This document shows positions 1 through 5,169 of a DNA stretch of 64,000 nucleotides, one piece after another. This stretch comes from Actinomycetota bacterium (GTDB lineage: Bacteria; Actinomycetota; Thermoleophilia; BMS3ABIN01), in contig JAMCPM010000006.1 in NCBI GenBank assembly GCA_023382335.1, forward strand, positions 1 through 64,000, written 5' to 3'. Position 1 is the stretch's first letter, and each line of letters opens with the position of its first letter. The position numbers and the translations under genes are program-made. Below the pieces are notes generated by a model, which was not told the DNA's origin, did not search any database, and saw only the letters and a list, made by a program, of their open reading frames with translations.

Positions 1-77
1 TACTCCTCCGCGTGATCGAGCACCATCCGTACTGCTCGTTCCTTCAACTCTTTGGGATACCGCTTTCGTGTGTTCAT
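1..77 (-). CDS. IS3-family transposase OrfA, N-terminal fragment (runs off the window)
   Basis: Twenty-five codons are visible from an ATG at 77 down to the window edge. The peptide starts MNTRKRYPKELKERAVRMV, which is the typical helix-turn-helix opening of IS3/IS911/IS6110-type OrfA proteins (basic start, YPxELRERAVR). OrfA binds the terminal repeats and is normally fused to the DDE integrase OrfB by programmed frameshifting. GGATGGAG lies upstream of the start. The remainder, including any catalytic part, is outside the window. Confidence 0.8.
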   Translation of the reverse strand, partial: MNTRKRYPKELKERAVRMVLDHAEE

Positions 78-127
78 GACTCCATCCTCTCAAAAGATGG
101 AGCCTCCAGGAAACCCGGGGCGATTCA
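1..127 (-). mobile_element. Terminal part of an IS3-family (IS6110-like) insertion sequence
   Basis: Read on the reverse strand, the element appears to begin at 127 with TGAATCGCCCCGGG and continues with a short leader into a transposase start. The layout (TGA-start terminal repeat rich in CGCCCCGG, GGAGGCTCC box, GGATGGAGTC just before the ATG) matches what I recall of the IS6110/IS986 left end in the IS3 family. Only the first 127 bases are in the window. The element cuts into the 3' end of the neighbouring secreted-protein gene, so the insertion postdates that gene. The exact boundary and target duplication cannot be checked because the other end lies outside. Confidence 0.75.
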
Positions 128-986
128 AACCCAGTGCATCGTTCCAAACATGATATTCGGCGAGATCGAATGAAGAGCCATTCGGGTCATATGGATTCAA
201 GCAGTGGTCTAAGATCGATAAGTAAAAGATTTCGTGATGAACTGCGCCTATGCTCCACCAACCTTCCGAGCCGCCACCCAAGCCCCCTTCCCACATCCTC
301 ATGTGATCTCGTTCTTCTACGTTGTCTAATTTCCAATATTCTTTAACTACTTGCCTGTCTGTCGGTCGCAGATCCCCAATGCCATTTGGCCCAGGCGTAG
401 TGCTTGAAGTATATGCGCATTGGGGCTCTTCCGGCCAATCCGCATCTGCCCAACCTGCTGAAGATAACTTTCTGCTGACGTTCTGCGTCCAGCCGGTGTC
501 GTAGAAAAACATATTGACGGGGTCTGCAGTATCGGCTTTACATTGACCGTCATAAGTTGAACTATATGTGTACTTACTCACATAGGCTGAGTGCTCGCCT
601 ATTTCCAACACGGGCATTTTTTCGCTGCCTTGTTGGTTTTTCTCTTTCATGTAGTCAATATCTGCTTTAATACGTGCATCAAGTTCCGTCTCGGCCTGCT
701 GTTGTCCCTCTTTTTTTGCCTTCTCCTTAAATTTATCTTCCTTCATCAATTTTTGTTTAGTTGCGACGATCTCCTCATCTGAAGGTATGTGATAATTATA
801 GTGCCGGTCAACCTCGAACTCTTTGACCGGAAGCGGCGAACTCGGGTCGGGGGCCGTTGTCGTATATTGAATAGAGCTGGCTTCCTCGGAACCCTGCGAG
901 GTGAAGGCCATAGGAACGACCAATGTCATACCAAACAGTGAAACGACTAAGGAAATGAGCAATGAAAGTTTTGTGTTTGCAAACAA
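90..986 (-). CDS. Secreted protein of unknown function, 3' end replaced by IS sequence
   Basis: 298 aa. The start is TTG at 986, chosen because GGAGGGG lies six bases upstream and the protein then opens with a classical signal peptide (hydrophobic core about residues 7-28). Residues about 70-115 are rich in Lys, Glu and Gln and could form a coiled coil; the C-terminal half is rich in Trp, Gly and Asp and contains VHHE. I do not recognise a family. The last 11-12 codons (position 127 and below) are read from the insertion sequence and end at a TGA inside it, so the native C-terminus is missing. The gene is AT-richer than the rest of the window, which suggests transfer. Confidence 0.6.
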   Translation of the reverse strand: MFANTKLSLLISLVVSLFGMTLVVPMAFTSQGSEEASSIQYTTTAPDPSSPLPVKEFEVDRHYNYHIPSDEEIVATKQKLMKEDKFKEKAKKEGQQQAETELDARIKADIDYMKEKNQQGSEKMPVLEIGEHSAYVSKYTYSSTYDGQCKADTADPVNMFFYDTGWTQNVSRKLSSAGWADADWPEEPQCAYTSSTTPGPNGIGDLRPTDRQVVKEYWKLDNVEERDHMRMWEGGLGGGSEGWWSIGAVHHEIFYLSILDHCLNPYDPNGSSFDLAEYHVWNDALGLNRPGFPGGSIF

Positions 987-1345
987 TCGGATCCCCTCCC
1001 AAAAAATTGTTTTAATCCGACCAGGTCCTATGCTTCTTAAATGGCACCAAAAGACGTTGCTGCTCCATAAATGTGTGCGTGCCTGATTGTCGTTGGCTAC
1101 TCATTACTCATTTGAACTTCAGTTATTACTTGAGGTATAGCAGTATTGGGCTTAATAATATCTTCATCCCCCCCCCACGTGTCAATAGTACTTTGGTATG
1201 ATTTTTACACTCCGATATATCTGTGGCTTAATAGCGAGAGTCGTCTAAAATAGGTGAGCATTCTGATTGTGTTAATCAATTTACTTGAGAACCATCCCTG
1301 TGCCGCTCAAAAGTTCGAGTCCAGCCGGGTGTCATGATTTTGGAG
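987..1345. other. Gene-free AT-rich stretch
   Basis: No convincing coding region, RNA gene or strong promoter was seen. It contains a run of nine C at 1168-1176 and a 17-base match to the tRNA-Ile 3' half at 1313-1329 (separate entry). Base composition resembles the adjacent secreted-protein gene rather than the glycan genes. Confidence 0.5.
1313..1329 (+). other. tRNA T-arm-like fragment, opposite in orientation to the intact tRNA
   Basis: GTTCGAGTCCAGCCGGG differs by one base from the T-loop/3' T-stem/acceptor start of the nearby tRNA-Ile (GTTCGAGTCCAGCTGGG). The 5' T-stem side does not pair, so it is not an intact tRNA. It may be a remnant left by an integrative element or recombination at the tRNA gene. 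The inverted orientation argues against a simple att duplication. Confidence 0.35.
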
Positions 1346-1373
1346 ATAAAAAAATGCCTTAAACAAGGCATTT
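1346..1373 (-). terminator. Intrinsic terminator of tRNA-Ile
   Basis: On the reverse strand a perfect nine-base stem (AAATGCCTT / AAGGCATTT, loop GTTT) runs directly into a seven-T tract. It lies 16 bases past the CCA end of the tRNA, exactly where a tRNA transcript should stop. Confidence 0.85.
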
Positions 1374-1388
1374 CTGAGGGGTGATTTC

Positions 1389-1465
1389 TGGTGGGCCCAG
1401 CTGGACTCGAACCAGCGACCGGCCGATTATGAGTCGGCTGCTCTAACCAACTGAGCTATGGGCCC
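1389..1465 (-). tRNA. tRNA-Ile(CAU), with encoded CCA
   Basis: A 77-base cloverleaf: acceptor GGGCCCA/TGGGCCC, D-arm GCTCAGTTGGTTAGAGC, anticodon arm CCGACTCATAATCGG with anticodon CAT, T-arm CTGGTTCGAGTCCAG, discriminator A, then CCA. CAT anticodons occur in Met and in the Ile2 tRNA whose C34 becomes lysidine. The GACTCATAATC anticodon arm and the GGTCGCTGG variable/T region match the known Ile2 pattern better than elongator or initiator Met. The isotype call is by pattern only; elongator Met is the alternative. Confidence 0.85.
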
Positions 1466-1478
1466 GGGGAACACGGAA

Positions 1479-1484
1479 AGTATA
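1479..1484 (-). promoter_or_regulatory. -10 box for tRNA-Ile
   Basis: TATACT on the reverse strand, 13 bases upstream of the tRNA 5' end, which allows a start site a few bases ahead of the mature tRNA. No good -35 hexamer is seen at 16-18 bases; the region there is the left arm of the hairpin repeat 1500-1588. Confidence 0.5.
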
Positions 1485-1499
1485 CCAAACGGCGAAAAG

Positions 1500-1588
1500 G
1501 GATGTTCCGCCGGCGACACTGGTGAGGCGCACCGGAAATGGCCCGGATAACCGGACACTAGGCCGAACCGTTGAGCCGGGGAACGTCC
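1500..1588. repeat. Long hairpin repeat, family B, copy 1
   Basis: Imperfect inverted arms (GGATGTTCCGCCGGC at 1500-1514, GCCGGGGAACGTCC at 1575-1588) enclose a 60-base core. The core begins GACACTGGTGAGGC and ends near GGCCGAACCGT. Both blocks recur in the element at 63774-63879, which has unrelated but fully complementary arms. This copy sits between the divergent tRNA-Ile and rml transcription units, next to both promoters. Function unknown. Confidence 0.6.
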
Positions 1589-1603
1589 TGTTTCGCATAT
1601 TTC

Positions 1604-1612
1604 TGATATACT
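1604..1612 (+). promoter_or_regulatory. Extended -10 promoter of the rml operon, giving a leaderless mRNA
   Basis: TGATATACT (TATACT at 1607-1612) lies seven bases before the GTG start of rmlA at 1620. Initiation 7-8 bases past the -10 would place the transcript 5' end on the start codon itself. No ribosome-binding site precedes the GTG, which agrees. No clear -35 box is visible. Confidence 0.6.
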
Positions 1613-1619
1613 TTCCTGC

Positions 1620-2687
1620 GTGAATCTCAAGGGATTAATCTTAAGTGGCGGCACCGGCAGCCGCCTGCGGCCGATCACCCATACGAGCGCCAAACAGCTG
1701 GTGCCCGTGGCCAACAAACCCGTGCTTTTCTACGGCATCGAGTCGCTGCGCGACGCCGGCATCACCGAGATCGGCATCGTCGTCGGCGACACAGCCGCCG
1801 AGATCGAGGAAGCGGTCGGCGACGGCTCCCGCTGGGGCGTCAAGATCACCTATATCCCCCAGGAGGCGCCGCTGGGCCTGGCCCACGCCGTGCTCACCGC
1901 CGAGCCCTTCCTGGGCGACTCCAGCTTCGTCATGTACCTCGGCGATAACCTACTGCGCGACGGCATCAGCGACCTGGTCGAGAAATTCGTCAATAACGGC
2001 CCCGACGCGCTCATCCTGCTGCAGGAAGTCCCCAATCCGGAAGCCTACGGCGTAGCCGAGTGCAAGGACGGCGCTGTGGTGCAGCTGGTGGAGAAGCCCA
2101 AGGAGCCCAAGAGCAACCTGGCCCTGGTCGGCATCTACATGTTCACGCCGGCGATACATGAATGCACCCGGGCGATTAAACCCTCGCCGCGCGGCGAGCT
2201 CGAGATAACCGACGCCATCCAGTGCCTGATCGACGAGGGCAAGCGGGTCGAGCCGCACATCGTCAGCGGCTGGTGGAAGGACACCGGCAAGCTCGACGAT
2301 ATGCTCGAGGCCAACCGCCTCATCCTTGATGCTCTTGAGGGCGACATCCGCGGCACCGTCGAGGATTCCGAGATCCACGGGCGCGTAGTCGTCGAGGAAG
2401 GCGCCGTGATAACCGGCTGCACCATCCGCGGCCCGGTGATCATCGGCGAGCGCACGGTGGTGCGGGATTCCTACATCGGGCCCTACACTTCCATCTATAA
2501 CGACGCCGAGATCGGCAATTCCGAGATAGAACATTCCATCATCCTCGAGCAGAGCAAGGTGCTGGACCTGCACGGGCGCATGGAGGGAAGCCTCATCGGC
2601 AAGAACGTACAGATCATCCGCCTGGACCATAAGCCCAAGGCGTACCGGTTCATGGTCGGCGACAATTCCTGGATCGGCATCATCTGA
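1620..2687 (+). CDS. rmlA: Glucose-1-phosphate thymidylyltransferase, long form (RmlA)
   Basis: 355 aa. Transfers dTMP from dTTP to glucose-1-phosphate, the first step of dTDP-L-rhamnose synthesis in the cytoplasm. Residues 1-235 are the nucleotidyltransferase domain with the loop GGTGSRLRPIT (10-20), YLGDN (107-110, metal Asp), VEKP (157-160) and WWKDTG (218-223). Residues about 240-355 form hexapeptide-type left-handed beta-helix repeats, as in the longer archaeal/actinobacterial type that is about 60 aa longer than E. coli RmlA. The start is GTG at 1620, apparently leaderless. It is followed after 16 bases by rmlC, so it heads a four-gene operon. Confidence 0.93.
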   Translation: MNLKGLILSGGTGSRLRPITHTSAKQLVPVANKPVLFYGIESLRDAGITEIGIVVGDTAAEIEEAVGDGSRWGVKITYIPQEAPLGLAHAVLTAEPFLGDSSFVMYLGDNLLRDGISDLVEKFVNNGPDALILLQEVPNPEAYGVAECKDGAVVQLVEKPKEPKSNLALVGIYMFTPAIHECTRAIKPSPRGELEITDAIQCLIDEGKRVEPHIVSGWWKDTGKLDDMLEANRLILDALEGDIRGTVEDSEIHGRVVVEEGAVITGCTIRGPVIIGERTVVRDSYIGPYTSIYNDAEIGNSEIEHSIILEQSKVLDLHGRMEGSLIGKNVQIIRLDHKPKAYRFMVGDNSWIGII

Positions 2688-2703
2688 TAATTCGGAGGCC
2701 AGA

Positions 2704-3159
2704 TTGATTGACGGAGTAAAAACAAAAAGTTTGCGTGTCATCCCCGACGAGCGCGGGCGGCTGGCGGAGATGCTGCGCTCTGACGACGACATCTTCATCA
2801 AGTTCGGGCAGTGTTACATGACTACGACCTATCCCGGCGTGGTCAAGGCCTGGCACTTCCACAAGATCCAGACCGACAACTTCGTGGCCATCACCGGCAT
2901 GTTCAAGGTGGCCCTCTACGACGACCGCAAGGACTCGCCTACGCACGGCGAGGTCAACGAGTTCTTCCTGGGAGATTTCAACGCCACGCTGCTGCAGATC
3001 CCGCCGGGTGTCTACCACGGCTGGAAATGCATCAGCGAGCATGAGGGCATCGTCGTCAACGTCTCCACCGAGACCTACAACTATGACGAGCCCGACGAGT
3101 ACCGCTTGCCTTTCGATACCGACAAGATCCCGTATAACTGGGACATCCAGTTTGGATAG
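2704..3159 (+). CDS. rmlC: dTDP-4-dehydrorhamnose 3,5-epimerase family cupin (RmlC)
   Basis: 151 aa, shorter than classical RmlC (about 180). Expected to epimerise C3 and C5 of dTDP-4-keto-6-deoxyglucose. A cupin core is visible, with GVVKAWHFHK (45-54, candidate catalytic His) and PPGVYHGW (100-107). The usual VxRGLHYQ motif is altered (K for R, HFH for LHY), so it belongs to the short RmlC-like branch; a related sugar epimerase or isomerase is possible. The start is TTG at 2704 with GGAGG five bases upstream. Its place between rmlA and rmlD supports the assignment. Confidence 0.8.
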   Translation: MIDGVKTKSLRVIPDERGRLAEMLRSDDDIFIKFGQCYMTTTYPGVVKAWHFHKIQTDNFVAITGMFKVALYDDRKDSPTHGEVNEFFLGDFNATLLQIPPGVYHGWKCISEHEGIVVNVSTETYNYDEPDEYRLPFDTDKIPYNWDIQFG

Positions 3160-3162
3160 GCC

Positions 3163-4041
3163 TTGAAGATCCTTGTCATAGGCGCGGCCGGACAGCTCGG
3201 CACCGATCTGCTGAAAGTATTTTCCCCCGGCCATGAGGTGATCGGGGCCGATATCGCCGGCGCCGGCGCGCAGCATGATATCGATATCACCGATCCCGCC
3301 GATGTCAATTCGCTGGTTGTAGACCTCAGGGCCGACCTTGTTATCAACTCGGCAGCCTTCACCAACGTCGACGGTTGCGAGAAGCAGAAAGAGATCTGCT
3401 GGGAAGTAAACGCCGACGGCGCCGGCAACGTCGCCCGGGCCTGTGCCGGTTGCGAGTCGACGGCGCTGATCCACGTCAGCACCGACTATGTCTTTGACGG
3501 CAGCGCCCGCGAACCCTACAAGGAGAGCGACCCCACCTCGCCGCTGGGCGAATACGGCAAGAGCAAGTTCGCCGGCGAAGAGCTGGTGCGCCAGGCGCTG
3601 CCGAAGGGGCATCTGATCGTCCGCACCGCCTGGCTCTTCGGCGACAATGGCGCCAATTTCGTCAAGACGATGCTGAAACTGGGCCGCGAGCGCGACCAGC
3701 TCAAGGTCGTCAACGACCAGACCGGCTCACCGACGTACGCCCTGCACCTGGCGAATGCTCTTAAATCTTTGGCTGAAAATCATCTGCAGGATACCGGCGT
3801 CTACCACATGGTCGGCGGCGGACATTGCACCTGGTACGAGTTCGCCGCCGAGATCTTCCGCCTCGCGGCGGTGGACGTCGACCTGGGCCGCACGACCACC
3901 GGGGAATACAACGCTCCGGCGCCGCGGCCAGCCTACTCCGTGCTCGCCAACACGCGGGCTCCGGAGATCGTCATGCCGCATTGGCGCGACGGGTTGATAG
4001 AATGCCTGGATCATCTGGGCGAACTGAAACTGGAGGACTGA
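3163..4041 (+). CDS. rmlD: dTDP-4-dehydrorhamnose reductase (RmlD)
   Basis: 292 aa, the usual family length. NAD(P)H-dependent short-chain reductase making dTDP-L-rhamnose. It shows GAAGQLG (7-13) for cofactor binding, the family signature STDYVFDG (106-113) and the catalytic pair Y131-x-x-x-K135. The start is TTG at 3163, three bases after the rmlC stop, so translation is probably coupled. Some divergence at the C-terminus is normal for the family. Confidence 0.93.
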   Translation: MKILVIGAAGQLGTDLLKVFSPGHEVIGADIAGAGAQHDIDITDPADVNSLVVDLRADLVINSAAFTNVDGCEKQKEICWEVNADGAGNVARACAGCESTALIHVSTDYVFDGSAREPYKESDPTSPLGEYGKSKFAGEELVRQALPKGHLIVRTAWLFGDNGANFVKTMLKLGRERDQLKVVNDQTGSPTYALHLANALKSLAENHLQDTGVYHMVGGGHCTWYEFAAEIFRLAAVDVDLGRTTTGEYNAPAPRPAYSVLANTRAPEIVMPHWRDGLIECLDHLGELKLED

Positions 4042-4042
4042 C

Positions 4043-5041
4043 TTGAAGATTCTTGTTACCGGAGGCGCCGGATTCATCGGCAGCAATTTCGTCCGGCTGA
4101 TCTTAAACAAATATCCCGGCTACGAGGTCATCAACCTCGACGCCCTGACCTACGCGGGCAACCTCGACAACCTCAAGGACGTCGAGCAGAACCAGAACTA
4201 CCGCTTCGTGCAGGGAGACATCCGCGACGCGGATGTGGTCGACAAGGTCATGAAGGGCGTCGACGCCGTGGTCAATTTCGCCGCCGAGTCGCACGTGGAC
4301 CGCTCCATCGGCGGACCGGCGGATTTCATCCAGACCGATGTCTTTGGGACTTTCGTTCTGCTGGAGGCGGCGCGCCAGCACGGCGTCGGCCGCTACCTGC
4401 AGATAAGCACCGACGAGGTCTATGGTTCCATCAAGGAAGGCTCTTTCGTCGAGACCGACCGGCTGGAGCCCAGCAGCCCTTATTCCGCCAGCAAGGCCGG
4501 CGGCGACATGCAGGTCATGGCCTACCACACGACTTACGGGCTGCCGACGCTGATCACCCGCAGCTCCAACAACTTCGGGCCTTATCAGTATCCGGAGAAG
4601 ATCATCCCGTTGTTCATCACCAATCTCGTGGAAGGCAAGAAGGTGCCGCTCTACGGCGACGGCATGAACGTCCGCGACTGGATCTACGTCACCGACAACT
4701 GCGAGGGTATCGACGTGGTGCTCCATAAGGGGAAGATCGGCGAGATCTACAATATCGGCGGCGGCAATGAGCGCAGCAACATCTTCATCACCAACAAGAT
4801 CCTCGAGATACTGGGCAAGGGTGAGGATATGATCGAGCCCGTCGCCGACCGGCTGGGGCACGACTTCCGCTACTCGATCGATTGCTCCAAGGCCAATGCG
4901 CTTGGCTGGACGCCTTCACACAGCTTCGAGGACGCCCTCCGGGAGACCGTCGACTGGTACCTCGGTAACGAGCCCTGGTGGAAGAAGATCAAGAGCGGCG
5001 AATTCGAAGCGTATTACCGCGAGCAGTACCAGAAGTCGTAA
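4043..5041 (+). CDS. rmlB: dTDP-glucose 4,6-dehydratase (RmlB)
   Basis: 332 aa. Converts dTDP-glucose to dTDP-4-keto-6-deoxyglucose with bound NAD. TGGAGFIG (6-13), the dehydratase triad T123-D124-E125 and Y147-x-x-x-K151 are present, together with RSSNNFGPYQYPEK, a strong RmlB signature. The start is TTG at 4043 with GGAGG six bases upstream and one base after the rmlD stop. It is the last gene of the operon and is followed by a hairpin repeat and a terminator. Confidence 0.95.
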   Translation: MKILVTGGAGFIGSNFVRLILNKYPGYEVINLDALTYAGNLDNLKDVEQNQNYRFVQGDIRDADVVDKVMKGVDAVVNFAAESHVDRSIGGPADFIQTDVFGTFVLLEAARQHGVGRYLQISTDEVYGSIKEGSFVETDRLEPSSPYSASKAGGDMQVMAYHTTYGLPTLITRSSNNFGPYQYPEKIIPLFITNLVEGKKVPLYGDGMNVRDWIYVTDNCEGIDVVLHKGKIGEIYNIGGGNERSNIFITNKILEILGKGEDMIEPVADRLGHDFRYSIDCSKANALGWTPSHSFEDALRETVDWYLGNEPWWKKIKSGEFEAYYREQYQKS

Positions 5042-5056
5042 AGATCAAGAAATAAA

Positions 5057-5128
5057 AGCCGGAAGGCATGTCTCCGCGCTCACTTAGGTGTGCGACAATC
5101 GTTCGCCGCGAAGACATACCTTCCGGCT
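5057..5128. repeat. Long hairpin repeat, family A, copy 1
   Basis: Arms of 23-24 bases starting AGCCGGAAGG and ending CCTTCCGGCT pair with two mismatches and a bulge. They enclose a 25-base loop (5080-5104) that begins TCACTTAGGT and ends CGACAATCGTTC. The same loop, identical at 23 of 25 bases, occurs in reverse orientation at 22331-22355 inside arms of mostly different sequence. Here it lies just downstream of rmlB in a convergent intergenic gap. Confidence 0.65.
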
Positions 5129-5150
5129 GAATTACTAATTCAGTTTATTC
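5127..5150 (+). terminator. Intrinsic terminator of the rml operon
   Basis: A seven-base stem CTGAATT/AATTCAG with an ACT loop, followed by TTTATTC. It abuts the hairpin repeat 5057-5128, which may extend the structure. The opposing gene ends just beyond, so termination here would protect it from read-through. Confidence 0.55.
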
Positions 5151-5169
5151 CTCACACCGATTCCGGCAC

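Noticed and set aside
1313-1329. Second, intact tRNA gene
   Set aside because: Only the T-loop and 3' side match; the 5' T-stem cannot pair and no anticodon arm precedes it.
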